A stretch of 40,949 bases of DNA from Caldilineaceae bacterium (GCA_026645575.1 JAPKMW010000102.1:1-40949); one strand, 5' to 3'. Positions 1 through 8,300 are shown, counted from the stretch's first letter. Program-made: numbers and translations. Notes: generated by a model from the letters alone, not told the origin.

Positions 1-762
1 ACGCCCACCCCACTCTTTACGCCCACCAGCCCTTTTCCCCCGACCAATGGCTTGACAACGACAACCCCGCTAACCGGAACGCCAGGAATCACCGATCCCT
101 TTGCCATACCGACGCCGACCATTGATCCCTTTGCGCCCCCGACACCGACAGTTGATCCCTTTGCACCGCCGACGCCGGTTGATCCCTTTGCTCCCCCCGT
201 TCCTGGAGCAAACCCTGGTGTGACGAATACCTTTCCCGTCTCACCGACCGATCCCAACCAGGCCAATGTCGTTTTCCCCACCTTTACCCCCACCCCCTTT
301 GGTCAAAGTTTCCTGCCGACCCCGACACCACCCTTTATGACAGCTACGATGACAACAACGGCAGGGGCGCTCACGGCGCCGGTTGATCCGCTGGCCCAGA
401 CGACGCTGCCAACCGATGGGGCCGCCTCCGGCGGCCAAGCGGCGGTAACATCGCCCCTAACCGCGACCGATCCGGTTCCCGTGGCGGCGAATCCACCTTA
501 TATTGTCTTAACCGCCACGCCAACAACGGCGGCGGCTACCCCTGCCCCCACCTTTACCCCCTACCCAACGGTGGTGAGCGGCGCCGAGGGCGATACCCTG
601 TTGGGCTTGGCGGCGCCTGATACACAGAATTTGATGATCATGTTGCTCTGTGGCGTCTTCTCCGGCGCCAGTGGCTTGGGCATTTTAGGCTTGGTCTCGA
701 CCTTGTTGTACATGCGTTCGCGCAACGCCGCTCAACAAAGTCGCAACAACCAACGGCCCTAG
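1..762 (+). CDS. C-terminal part of a Thr/Pro-rich membrane-anchored surface protein (5' end outside window)
   Basis: The frame is open from base 1 to the TAG at 760-762, so the true start lies upstream of the window; an internal TTG at 52 is not a convincing start. The visible 253 residues are mostly Thr, Pro, Ala and Val. They include three to four near-repeats of a DPFAPPTP-type unit close to the N-terminal end, as expected of an extended extracellular stalk. Near the C-terminus lies one hydrophobic segment (starting NLMIMLLCGVFSGASG) followed by a short basic, Asn/Gln-rich tail, which fits a single membrane anchor with the stalk outside. No catalytic domain is visible. It resembles in style the linkers of the large surface protein at the other end of the window. 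A role in surface display is inferred from composition only. Confidence 0.7.
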   Translation, partial: TPTPLFTPTSPFPPTNGLTTTTPLTGTPGITDPFAIPTPTIDPFAPPTPTVDPFAPPTPVDPFAPPVPGANPGVTNTFPVSPTDPNQANVVFPTFTPTPFGQSFLPTPTPPFMTATMTTTAGALTAPVDPLAQTTLPTDGAASGGQAAVTSPLTATDPVPVAANPPYIVLTATPTTAAATPAPTFTPYPTVVSGAEGDTLLGLAAPDTQNLMIMLLCGVFSGASGLGILGLVSTLLYMRSRNAAQQSRNNQRP

Positions 763-775
763 TTACACTGTTCTA

Positions 776-819
776 AGCGAGTCCGTGACTCGCCGCCCGT
801 TGCGAGTCACGGACTCGCT
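776..819. repeat. Perfect 18-bp inverted repeat, REP-like hairpin
   Basis: Arms 776-793 and 802-819 are exact reverse complements with an 8-base loop. Each arm is itself a small palindrome (GAGTC, CGT loop, GACTC). It lies 13 bases past the stop of the surface-protein gene and could end its transcript, though no T-run follows. Confidence 0.85.
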
Positions 820-931
820 CAGAGCAGTGGATGGCGAGTCACGGACTCGCTCAGAGCGGTGGATGGCGAGTCACGGACTCGCTCAGAGCGGTGGATGGCG
901 AGTCACGGACTCGCTCAGAGCGGTGGATGGC
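804..931. repeat. Four head-to-tail 32-bp repeats containing the palindromic arm
   Basis: Units 804-835, 836-867, 868-899 and 900-931 are identical except for one base in the first. Each begins with the GAGTC-ACG-GACTC palindrome and ends TCAGAGCGGTGGATGGC. Because 32 is not a multiple of 3, the units are read in successive frames, and by chance they extend the thpR frame upstream to a GTG at 785. Confidence 0.95.
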
Positions 932-973
932 GTTATATTTTTACAAACCCAAAGAGCAGGTACTGAGTATTTA

Positions 974-1600
974 ATGCGCACCTTTATTGCCATTGCGCTG
1001 CCGGCAGCGATACAAAGCACCATTCAGCAGCGCCAACAGCAGCTTGAAACCATGCTAACCACCGCACGCCTCAGCCAAACGGTTCGTTGGACGCCGCCGG
1101 CTGCCGTCCACATAACTTTGCGTTTTTTGGGCGAAACAACCGAGCCGCAACGTCGTGATCTTCAAGCACGTTTAACGCGCATCACCGCCAATCAACCGTC
1201 CTTTCCCCTGACGCTTGGGGATCTGGGTTGTTTTCCGAATTTACGCGCACCCTCGATTGTCTGGCTGGGGCTGTGGTCGGCAGACGAAACGCTAAACCAC
1301 TTACAGCAACAAATTGAACTAGCGGCGCAGGCGGTTGGTTTCCCGACCGAACGCAAACCCTTTCGTCCACACTTGACCATTGGCCGGATGGGGCGCCAAG
1401 TGGCTCCATCGCAGGTACGCGCCATTGGCCAACACTTCAGCCATTATTTGGCAACAACAACAGCCGATTCATCAGCGCACGCAGAAACTGGGCGCGTCGC
1501 ATTTGTGGTCGATCACATCGACCATATCCAAAGCCGGCTGCAACCTACTGGCCCGATCTACACACGGTTACAACGATTCAATTGTTGTGGGAAGAACTAA
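974..1600 (+). CDS. thpR: RNA 2',3'-cyclic phosphodiesterase (2H phosphoesterase, LigT/ThpR family)
   Basis: This is a 208-residue cytoplasmic protein of the 2H phosphoesterase superfamily, which opens 2',3'-cyclic phosphate ends of RNA to 2'-phosphates. Both signature tetrapeptides are present: H46-I-T48-L in HITLRFLGE and H133-L-T135-I in RPHLTIGRMG. They supply the two catalytic His/Thr pairs. The ATG at 974 is preferred because the protein then starts MRTFIAIALP as the family does, and its length is close to the family norm of about 180-200. The longer open frame back to 785 is only read-through of the 32-bp repeats. A weak Shine-Dalgarno (GAGCAGG) precedes the ATG. The gene stands alone, and its promoter region appears to have been replaced by the repeat array. 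Confidence 0.88.
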   Translation: MRTFIAIALPAAIQSTIQQRQQQLETMLTTARLSQTVRWTPPAAVHITLRFLGETTEPQRRDLQARLTRITANQPSFPLTLGDLGCFPNLRAPSIVWLGLWSADETLNHLQQQIELAAQAVGFPTERKPFRPHLTIGRMGRQVAPSQVRAIGQHFSHYLATTTADSSAHAETGRVAFVVDHIDHIQSRLQPTGPIYTRLQRFNCCGKN

Positions 1601-1645
1601 CCGAGAAGCGGAGGGTGCGTAAAAGAAAAAGCGTATGGCAAAATG

Positions 1646-1674
1646 CTTGTTGCGAGTCCATGACTCGCAACAAG
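1646..1674. repeat. 13-bp perfect hairpin with CAT loop between convergent genes
   Basis: Arms 1646-1658 and 1662-1674 pair perfectly around a three-base loop. The inner core GAGTC-CAT-GACTC matches the cores at 776-819 and 27676-27736. It lies between the convergent thpR and Amt-like genes, where a bidirectional transcription barrier would fit. Confidence 0.8.
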
Positions 1675-1704
1675 CGGATCGGGACGTTGTGGTTAGCCGT
1701 TCGC

Positions 1705-3363
1705 TTACCGGCGCGCTTGCCGCCGACTGGCGTCGGCGGGGTTCCACTCTTCGGCGAGGAATTCGAGTTCAAAGCTCTGTTCCTGGTACACCGGTTCCAG
1801 GGCTGGGGGCGCCAGGGCGTTGGGCGCTTCGCTCCTTGCGCCTTCGCTGCCCTCTAAGGCATGAAAGAGCAGCCCCAACGGAATACAGATTGCCATCCCC
1901 GCAACAAAGCCCCATAAGCTCAGCGCCAACACCCCAATGGCTTGCGCCTGCAACTGTTGTGGAAAGTTAATCTGATAACCACTGGCGACAAACAGGCCGG
2001 AGACCCCTTGCCCCTCAACGCCCAGGTAATTGCCCTGCCCGGTCATCTGCCAGCCATTACCGACCACGCCGTCGGCAAAGAGGCCAATTAATAACAGGCC
2101 GACCATCGCCGGCACCCCACTGGAGGTGACGGCGCCGGTGGCATCATCCAAGCGCCAGACCCCTTCCAAGATAAAGAGGACAAAGGGAACAGTGGCGCCG
2201 GCCAATAAGCCAATGGCAAAGGCAACGCCCGGCTGAACAAACGGCCCCACCGCCAACCCGGCGACGACCCCCGCCACCAGGCCACGCGCACAGGTCAACG
2301 GCTCACTGCTGCCGGTGACAAACCAAGTGTAGAGCAGCGGGGGAAGCAAGCCGCCGGCCGCCACCAAAATACTGTTGACGCTGCCGCGCATCAACGCGAT
2401 CTCGCCCAGGAATTGCACCTGGAGTGGGTTCGACCAATGCCAACCCAAGCTGCCGGCCAGCACAAAGAGACTGCCAACCACCACCAACAGCGGCAAATGC
2501 ACCGGCGGCAATTCCAAGTTCTGCATCTGGCGGCTCGTCGTCCGGGGCGCCCAGACAACGAGCGCGGCCAGGGCAAAACCAGCCGCAACGAGATGCACCG
2601 TACCGGCGCCGCCAAAATCAACGAGGCCGTGTCCAAGGTCCAGATTCCGCCCCAGCGCACTGAGCCAGCCGCCGCCCTGCACCCAGTTGCCAGCTAGCGG
2701 ATAGACAAAAGCGCCAATCAATAAGGCCAACAGCAGCGTGACAATGGCTGGCGCTCGACCCCGAATCGCCATAATTGGCAAGGTCGCTGCTGTAATGACC
2801 CAAGGCAGGTGGGCCAGAAAAAGCGTATAGGTCAACGCACTCACTTGCGGGCCGGATAAAAACCAACCACTTAACCCGGCAACGCCCCAACCAATCCCCC
2901 AATTCGCAGCCAGCGGACTCCATTCCCAAACCAATTGACGCAACGCCGGGTTGGGGTAGACCAGGCCAATGCCGCCAAATTGAATAGCGAAGCCAACGGC
3001 CCAGTAGGCCCAGGTGGCTAGACCAACCGCCGCCAGTCCGCCTAGCGCCGCATCCCAAGCATGTTCCGGCTCTAAACCGGCGACGCCGATGAGCATAAAG
3101 CCGATGGGCGCCAGAAGCGCAACCATCGCGGTCATCAAATACCAGTAGAGTGGGACAGTGACGCCTTCGGCCATAACGGCGCCACTTTCACCCACGCTTT
3201 GCGCGTGAGCGACGGCGGGCCATAGCAGATAGAGTACGTAGCAGACAAAGAGCAGGAGGAAGCGAATGGTGCGGATCAGGGCGGGCGGCGCGATGGGGTG
3301 GGGACGCAACCAAAGCTTGCCCGACCATCCTTGCCCTCTGCTGATCGGTTTTGTGCAAATCAT
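1705..3363 (-). CDS. Amt/Mep/Rh-family ammonium transporter-like membrane protein lacking the second pore histidine
   Basis: The 552-residue protein has a predicted cleavable signal peptide (hydrophobic run about 33-50, AHA-Q site near 54) followed by about 11 membrane segments. The Amt signature around the first pore histidine is recognisable (DFGGAGTVHLVAAGF, H257). The second signature region (LDDATGAVTSSGVPAMVGLL) aligns with the DDALDVFGVHGVGG type, but the usual pore histidine is Ser415. A soluble Glu/Ala/Pro-rich tail ends the protein. Amt proteins conduct ammonium across the membrane and are usually paired with glnK, which is absent here. Transport, sensing, or a changed substrate are all possible. 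The start gives a sensible signal peptide but has no clear Shine-Dalgarno, so it may be a few codons off. Confidence 0.75.
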   Translation of the reverse strand: MICTKPISRGQGWSGKLWLRPHPIAPPALIRTIRFLLLFVCYVLYLLWPAVAHAQSVGESGAVMAEGVTVPLYWYLMTAMVALLAPIGFMLIGVAGLEPEHAWDAALGGLAAVGLATWAYWAVGFAIQFGGIGLVYPNPALRQLVWEWSPLAANWGIGWGVAGLSGWFLSGPQVSALTYTLFLAHLPWVITAATLPIMAIRGRAPAIVTLLLALLIGAFVYPLAGNWVQGGGWLSALGRNLDLGHGLVDFGGAGTVHLVAAGFALAALVVWAPRTTSRQMQNLELPPVHLPLLVVVGSLFVLAGSLGWHWSNPLQVQFLGEIALMRGSVNSILVAAGGLLPPLLYTWFVTGSSEPLTCARGLVAGVVAGLAVGPFVQPGVAFAIGLLAGATVPFVLFILEGVWRLDDATGAVTSSGVPAMVGLLLIGLFADGVVGNGWQMTGQGNYLGVEGQGVSGLFVASGYQINFPQQLQAQAIGVLALSLWGFVAGMAICIPLGLLFHALEGSEGARSEAPNALAPPALEPVYQEQSFELEFLAEEWNPADASRRQARR

Positions 3364-3405
3364 GATTCGTTTGGGTACTCATTATGCTGGAAGAAACGCC
3401 GGTGC

Positions 3406-3434
3406 AGTATAACCGGTCTATTCTTCATCGGCAA
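3406..3434 (-). promoter_or_regulatory. Sigma70-type promoter for the Amt-like gene
   Basis: On the minus strand TTGCCG (3429-3434) is followed after exactly 17 bases by TATACT (3406-3411). Transcription would start near 3399, giving a leader of about 36 bases before the start codon at 3363. Confidence 0.6.
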
Positions 3435-3600
3435 CGATAGTGTAAACCAATACACACTTCGCCAATCATCAAGATTGCGCACATTGTAACAGCGAGTGCA
3501 GCCGCCACCAAATTGGCACAATGCTTTCAACTATAAAAAATAATAATAGAAAAGGATATTCACTAATTTTAAGGCGAGTTGCAATCTTGCAGTTGGCTCG

Positions 3601-3646
3601 TAGCCGGTCCGTGACCGGTGTTGGGATGCTGGTCACGGACCGGCTA
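3601..3646. repeat. 16-bp perfect inverted repeat, REP-like hairpin
   Basis: Arms 3601-3616 and 3631-3646 are exact reverse complements with a 14-base loop. The arm core GGTC-CGT-GACC is a variant of the GAGTC-CGT-GACTC core elsewhere. It follows the stop of the dehydratase gene (minus strand) by 13 bases. The rest of the 3364-3659 gap, apart from the promoter, shows nothing gene-like. Confidence 0.8.
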
Positions 3647-3659
3647 CCCAACAACAAGA

Positions 3660-4826
3660 TTAGGGTAACCGATAGCGAAAGAGGTCATCACGCGGTTCGA
3701 CCCCCAGCCCCGGCCCATCGGGTAAATAGAAATAGCCGGCTTCACAGCGCATGTTGCCGGTGACAAAGCGAACGTTGCGATCAAAGATCGAGTGTTGATA
3801 CTCGTGCATTACCAGGTTGCTCAACGCCGCCGACACTTGCAAGCTGGCGGCCTGGGCAATGCCGACGCCGATGGTGGCATGGGGCATGACGCGACAGTGA
3901 AACGCCTGGGCCATGCGACAAATTTCCCAGAACGCGGTAATGCCGGTATGCGCCATCTCCGGCTGGATGATGCTCATACAACGTTGGACAAAGCGGGGGC
4001 GATATTCATAGAGCGTGCGCAGCTCTTCACCAATGGCAACCGGCGTTTTGACCGCGGCCGCCACGCGCGCCTGTCCCTCCATATCTTCTGATTGCACCGG
4101 CGCCTCGGCCACATAAAGATCATAGGGTTCCATCGCCGTGATCAACTTAATCGCCTCATGATCGGTGTAGCGCCAGTGAAAATCACACAAAATTTTGGCA
4201 TCCGGGCCAATGGCTTCCCGAATGGCGCGCATTTCCGCTAATTCACCTTCATCGGCGACGGCAGCGGCAAATTTGACGGCGGTAAAGCCCTTGTCGATCC
4301 ATGCCTTCGCCAGCGCCGCCCGTTCCCCTTTGGTCGCCTTGGGCAACCCCGAAACATAGACCGGCAGGCGGCTATGACGTTGGCTACCCAACAATTTACA
4401 AATCGGCAAGCCGGTCAGCTTCCCACGTAGATCCCAGAGCGCAATATCCAACCCGGCCAGGGCATCGACATAAAAGCCGCCGAAAAAGCCGCGCACCCGC
4501 ATGGCGTTATAAATGTCCTCGCTGATCGCTACCACATCATGGGGGTCGCGCCCGCGCACCAGTGGCAACATAAGGTTCTGGATGATCGTCGTCACTGTCT
4601 CCGGCGAGACCACGCCAAAACTTTCGCCCCAGCCGACCACGCCCCCTTCGGTCGTCAACTTGATCAACACCGAATGGTCGTGAATACTATAGAGTGTCTG
4701 GTTGCCGGGGCGAATAAAATAGCCCCGTTCACTTGGCTGCACCCCCGCCTCCAACGGCCCTAGGTAGGGCGTATCCCGTGGAATTTGCAGCGGAAACACT
4801 TCAATCGTCGCAATACGATCGGTCAC
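3660..4826 (-). CDS. Mandelate racemase/muconate lactonizing-type (enolase superfamily) enzyme, probable sugar-acid dehydratase
   Basis: This is a 388-residue enolase-superfamily enzyme: an N-terminal capping domain to about 115, then the TIM-like barrel. Numbered from the chosen start, probable Mg2+ ligands are D215 (LCDFHWRY), E241 (VAEAPVQ) and E267 (AIGEELR). Catalytic candidates are K185 (FTAVKFAAA) and H316 (VMPHATIG). These enzymes abstract an alpha-proton from carboxylates; a hexonate or uronate dehydratase is the likeliest role next to an oxidoreductase. The start is the GTG at 4826: AAAGGAG lies six bases upstream of it and falls inside the longer open frame that begins at 4850. The Gfo/Idh gene lies 77 bases upstream on the same strand, so the two may form one operon. 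The exact substrate cannot be read from the sequence. Confidence 0.85.
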   Translation of the reverse strand: MTDRIATIEVFPLQIPRDTPYLGPLEAGVQPSERGYFIRPGNQTLYSIHDHSVLIKLTTEGGVVGWGESFGVVSPETVTTIIQNLMLPLVRGRDPHDVVAISEDIYNAMRVRGFFGGFYVDALAGLDIALWDLRGKLTGLPICKLLGSQRHSRLPVYVSGLPKATKGERAALAKAWIDKGFTAVKFAAAVADEGELAEMRAIREAIGPDAKILCDFHWRYTDHEAIKLITAMEPYDLYVAEAPVQSEDMEGQARVAAAVKTPVAIGEELRTLYEYRPRFVQRCMSIIQPEMAHTGITAFWEICRMAQAFHCRVMPHATIGVGIAQAASLQVSAALSNLVMHEYQHSIFDRNVRFVTGNMRCEAGYFYLPDGPGLGVEPRDDLFRYRLP

Positions 4827-4867
4827 GATTGTCTCCTTTGGATTGGTCATTATATGGTCTATTGGGA

Positions 4868-4898
4868 AGAGATTGAGAGATTCAATCTCTCAATCTCT
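4868..4898. repeat. 13-bp perfect hairpin of ATTGAGAGA type
   Basis: Arms 4868-4880 and 4886-4898 pair exactly around a TTCAA loop, between the Gfo/Idh and dehydratase genes. The arm sequence is nearly the same as in the hairpin at 13990-14030, so this is a second dispersed hairpin family. No T-run follows on the minus strand, so attenuation or RNA stabilisation fits better than strong termination. Confidence 0.75.
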
Positions 4899-4903
4899 AC
4901 AGT

Positions 4904-6061
4904 TCATACCGTCTGCGCCGCTGGATCCATCGGTAACTGTACCGGTCGGCCGCCATCAAGGGACGATTGGCGGATGGCGAGAATAATTTCCTGGTCGAGA
5001 CGCGCTTGTTGGGCGCCATAGGTGGGTTCGGTGTTGTTACGCACGGCGTCAACCAAACTCATGAGACAGCCGGCGACGCCGATCTCGTCATCATGCCATT
5101 GGACGCCATGCCCTTGCTGTTGCGGACGGAAAGGGTTTTCCCAGCGCACAATTGGCTGGTTGACGTCGCCGGTGTGGGCCACCATCGCCACCAGCGCGCC
5201 GCCATCGACCCGTTCCCAACGCCGTTCGAGAGTGATAAAGTGGGGCGCCTCGCCGCCGGGCGCCAGTAGACTCAGCCGCTCTTGAACATCCAGACCAACC
5301 CCCACCGTGATCCCCATGCCCCGTTCGGCTAGGAAGCGGCTGCTGCGCCACCAGCGCAACGGTGCATCATAGCCAACGCTGGTCCAGTGGAAGATGCCCA
5401 GGCGGCCATCGGCAAATTCAATTGTGCCATGTTCCTGTGTTTCGTTGCGGGGCGCCGTTTTGTTCCCCAGCCGCGACCAATGTTCGGCCAGTTCATATTG
5501 GCGCACAGCGCCGGTCACCTGCGTTGGTTTGGTGTCAAAGCCCAGATAGCTGCGCATGACGCTGACGCCATGATAGCCATGACCAGCAAAGTCATTAAAA
5601 GAGCTGTAGACACGCCCAAAGAGGCCGGCCTCAATTAACTTTAGCTTGATCTGTTCCAGTGGACGGCGATGAAATTGTTCGGCCACCTCGATTTTCAACC
5701 CGCTCTGTTGGGCGGCGGCGATAATCGCGTCGGCTTCGCCCAGTTTGTGTGCGATTGGCGTTTCCAGCAACACATGCAAGCCATGCTCCACCGCCATCAA
5801 TCCGACCAGACCATTGCTGTGGTAGTTGACGGAGACGATACCAATCACTGGCGCTGTTTCGCGCATCAGTTGCGCCAGATCCGTATAAGCAGGAACGCCC
5901 AAGCTTTCGCCTAACCGTTTGGCCGACTCTGCACTGCGTCCCCACACCGATACCAATTCCACTTCTCGTGGCAGGGCGCGCACAATTGGACCATAGAGAT
6001 AATCAGAGCGGCGCCCCGTGCCGATGATGGCAACGCGGAGCGGCGTTTGCAATTCTGACAT
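4904..6061 (-). CDS. Gfo/Idh/MocA-family NAD(P)-dependent oxidoreductase
   Basis: The 385-residue protein has an N-terminal Rossmann fold (VAIIGTGRRS, residues 10-19) with the usual second-strand region (VSVWGRSAESAKRLGE) and a C-terminal alpha/beta domain. Family members oxidise or reduce sugars, inositols and related compounds with NAD(P). The family's conserved E-K-P motif reads E100-T-P here (LLETPIAHKLGE), so the lysine that normally helps catalysis and cofactor binding is replaced by Thr. Activity may therefore be altered. The Shine-Dalgarno GAAAGG lies about eight bases before the ATG at 6061. It precedes the dehydratase gene on the same strand, suggesting joint work on a sugar acid or polyol. 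Confidence 0.82.
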   Translation of the reverse strand: MSELQTPLRVAIIGTGRRSDYLYGPIVRALPREVELVSVWGRSAESAKRLGESLGVPAYTDLAQLMRETAPVIGIVSVNYHSNGLVGLMAVEHGLHVLLETPIAHKLGEADAIIAAAQQSGLKIEVAEQFHRRPLEQIKLKLIEAGLFGRVYSSFNDFAGHGYHGVSVMRSYLGFDTKPTQVTGAVRQYELAEHWSRLGNKTAPRNETQEHGTIEFADGRLGIFHWTSVGYDAPLRWWRSSRFLAERGMGITVGVGLDVQERLSLLAPGGEAPHFITLERRWERVDGGALVAMVAHTGDVNQPIVRWENPFRPQQQGHGVQWHDDEIGVAGCLMSLVDAVRNNTEPTYGAQQARLDQEIILAIRQSSLDGGRPVQLPMDPAAQTV

Positions 6062-6084
6062 AAAATTTGCCTTTCATTTGTAGA

Positions 6085-6145
6085 CAGTCCGCTCACAGCC
6101 GATATGCGGCCTCATGCCAGTCACGGACCGGCTGTAAGCGGACTG
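6085..6145. repeat. 17-bp inverted repeat in the divergent intergenic region
   Basis: Arms 6085-6101 and 6129-6145 pair with one G-T-compatible mismatch. The loop carries the GTCACGGACC core seen in other copies. It lies between the divergent oxidoreductase and hydrolase genes, upstream of both, unlike most copies in the window. Confidence 0.7.
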
Positions 6146-6181
6146 CGTTAACTTTCATCTAGAATCTGCTACATAAAACAG

Positions 6182-6210
6182 TTGACTTATACTTAAATTC
6201 CGATTACGAT
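6182..6210 (+). promoter_or_regulatory. Sigma70-type promoter for the metallo-hydrolase gene
   Basis: TTGACT (6182-6187) and TACGAT (6205-6210) are separated by 17 bases in an AT-rich stretch. The start would be near 6217, giving a leader of about 56 bases before the ATG at 6273. Confidence 0.65.
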
Positions 6211-6272
6211 AAGGCACAAACAAACAACGTTTATTCTACACCAATCTTACCACGCAATTTGAAAGGTAGGCC

Positions 6273-7253
6273 ATGAGCGGGCTAGGCGCAGTTCCTTCTA
6301 CGCACCATTTCCAACTGCAAACCATTGCTGAGGGTGTTTTTATCGCGCAACCGAAGTTGGACGGGGGCGCCGGCTGTAATGCAGGCATTATTGATCTGGG
6401 CGATCAAACGATTATTTTTGATCCGTTTCTCACGCCGCAAGCGGCGGCTGAATTGCTGACGGTAGCCGAAAGCGTCACCAGTAGCTCGGTGAAACTGGTA
6501 GTTAACAGTCATCACCATCTGGACCACATTGGTGGCAACCAAAGTTTTCCTGCCACCACAGCTATTATCTCCACTTCGTTGACGCGCGAGTTGATACGCA
6601 CAGGAGCAGCACAACAACTCACAACGCTGGTCGAGCAAAACCGACAGCGCTTGGCCGAGTTGGAAAAACAGGCGAGCAGTGCGCGCAAATCGGTCGAAAA
6701 ACAAGATGCCCAACAAACATTAGCGCAATGGCGTTTCTTGCAAGAGGCGTTGTCCACCTGGCAATTTCGCCTGCCCACGATGACCTTTGACCAGCGCCTG
6801 GTACTCTATGGCAGTCACCGGCAGGTCGAGCTGCTCACCTATGGCAGCGGGCATAGTCAAAGCGACGCCATTCTCTACCTGCCGGCGGAGAAGATCATCT
6901 TTATGGGCGATCTCTTGAGCATTCAATGTCATCCGTCGCTCCAAGATGGTGATCCCGGCGAATTGCCGCGCATTCTCGATCTAGTCAACCGCTTGCAGCC
7001 CCAACAACTTGTCCCCGGTCACGGTCCGGTGGGTGGCCCGACGGATCTCCAATTGATGCAACAATATCTGGCGACCATGACTGAAACGGCGCTGACCGAA
7101 TTGGCCTTCCAAACCGATGCCGGGGTGGACATCAATCAGCGCATCAATCAACTGCGCCCCGCCGGTCTCTTTGCGTCATGGGCGCGCACCCAAAACTTTG
7201 CCGCCAATCTCCATTTCCTCTACCAACGGGTGATGGCGGCGTATGCAGAGTAA
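6273..7253 (+). CDS. Metallo-beta-lactamase-fold hydrolase with helical insert
   Basis: The 326-residue protein carries the HxHxDH zinc motif (H80-H-H82-L-D84-H85 in NSHHHLDHIGG), a later GHS (YGSGHSQSD), the bridging Asp in FMGDLL, and the last His in VPGHGPVG. All metal ligands of the fold are therefore present. Between the first motif and the third ligand lies an unusually long, charged, Gln/Lys/Glu-rich helical insert (about residues 105-160) likely to form a coiled coil over the active site. The substrate is unknown; members include glyoxalase II-like and 'cyclase-like' hydrolases. GAAAGG precedes the ATG. It is divergently transcribed from the Gfo/Idh gene and has its own promoter. Confidence 0.85.
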   Translation: MSGLGAVPSTHHFQLQTIAEGVFIAQPKLDGGAGCNAGIIDLGDQTIIFDPFLTPQAAAELLTVAESVTSSSVKLVVNSHHHLDHIGGNQSFPATTAIISTSLTRELIRTGAAQQLTTLVEQNRQRLAELEKQASSARKSVEKQDAQQTLAQWRFLQEALSTWQFRLPTMTFDQRLVLYGSHRQVELLTYGSGHSQSDAILYLPAEKIIFMGDLLSIQCHPSLQDGDPGELPRILDLVNRLQPQQLVPGHGPVGGPTDLQLMQQYLATMTETALTELAFQTDAGVDINQRINQLRPAGLFASWARTQNFAANLHFLYQRVMAAYAE

Positions 7254-7490
7254 GTCCGTAGTCCAGAGTCCACAGTCCTAAGTCAGTTAGTACACTGTTC
7301 AGTAAGTTTTTTGGGATTTTGGCATCGGGCACGAAGTGTGGCAAACAAATTGGTCACACCGAAACCCATTGGTCGTGCCACACTTCATGCCCCTACGGGA
7401 AATCCCGAATGATTTACTGAACAATGCAGTTCGTCCGACTCTGGACTACGGACTCTGGACTGCGGACTCTGGACTACGGACTCTGGACTA
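7253..7490. repeat. Nested imperfect inverted-repeat element, about 238 bp, MITE-like
   Basis: An outer 19-bp arm (7253-7271) matches 7464-7482 exactly in reverse complement. Inner arms also pair imperfectly: TGTTCAGTAA near 7286 with TTACTGAACA near 7415, and GGCACGAAGTGTGGC near 7327 with GCCACACTTCATGCC near 7377. The right flank holds tandem copies of GGACTCTGGACTACGG. The element fills the whole gap between the convergent hydrolase and SDR genes and touches the stop codons of both. No ORF is inside. Confidence 0.75.
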
Positions 7491-8270
7491 AACATTATGC
7501 AACAACTGCCCGCCGTCGATCACAATGGTGGCGCCGGTGGTGAAGCTGGAGGCGGGCGCGGCCAGATAGAGCGCCATGCCGAGCAGTTCGTCGGTGGCGC
7601 CAATGCGCTGCTGGGGGATGGCTCCCTTGACGGCGTCGTGGGTGGCGGGGTTGTCCCAAATGGCGCGGCTAAAGGCGGTCTTGATAAAGCCGGGGGCGAT
7701 GGCGTTGACCTGGATGTTGTCGGCGGCCAGTTCGCTTGCCAACACTTCAGTCAGCATTAAGACCGCCGCCTTGCTCACACAGTAGATCCCCATGCCGGGC
7801 AGTGGCGTCTTACCAGCTACCGAGGCAATGTTAATGATCTTCCCCCCGCCCCGTTGGCGCATATGGGGTGCGCACGCCTGCGCCAACCGAAAATAGCCCT
7901 TGACATTCACATCCAAAATCTTGTCCCAATGGCTCTCTTCGGCGGTCATAATCGGGCCGAAGTGGGGATTGGTGGCGGCGTTGTTGACCAGAATATCGAC
8001 GCCGCCAAAGGCTTCCAGCGTGCGCGTCACCAACGTCTGTACAGCCGTGGCGTCGCCCGTGTGCGCCGCCACGGCCAGCGCTCGGCCACCGGCAGCGGTG
8101 ATCTGTCCGGCGATGGCGTCTAAGCCATCCTGCTTGCGGCTGCTGAGAACGACACTGGCGCCGGCGACGGCATAGGCTTTGGCAATAGCTTCGCCAATCC
8201 CGCGCGAGGCGCCGGTGATCAGAGCGACTTTGCCGGTCAAATCAAATAATTGTTGAGGTGTAGCGGTCAT
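7488..8270 (-). CDS. Short-chain dehydrogenase/reductase (classical SDR)
   Basis: This 260-residue protein has all classical SDR features: the cofactor motif TG-ASRGIG (19-26), NNAA (96-99), the structural Asn122 (VNVKG), and the catalytic S150 with Y163-x-x-x-K167 (YCVSK). The second strand ends in VVLSSRK, whose basic residue favours NADP(H). Sequence style is close to FabG/DHRS4-type reductases acting on carbonyls. A precise substrate cannot be given. The TAG stop (7488-7490) lies within the GGACTCTGGACT repeat tract, so the repeat borders the C-terminus. It lies 30 bases downstream of the enoyl-CoA hydratase-like gene on the same strand, so the two are probably co-transcribed. A role in acyl-CoA or branched-carbonyl metabolism is suggested by that neighbour. 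Confidence 0.88.
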   Translation of the reverse strand: MTATPQQLFDLTGKVALITGASRGIGEAIAKAYAVAGASVVLSSRKQDGLDAIAGQITAAGGRALAVAAHTGDATAVQTLVTRTLEAFGGVDILVNNAATNPHFGPIMTAEESHWDKILDVNVKGYFRLAQACAPHMRQRGGGKIINIASVAGKTPLPGMGIYCVSKAAVLMLTEVLASELAADNIQVNAIAPGFIKTAFSRAIWDNPATHDAVKGAIPQQRIGATDELLGMALYLAAPASSFTTGATIVIDGGQLLHNV

Positions 8271-8300
8271 GGTTTCCGTCCATAATGAATTGGTGATGGC

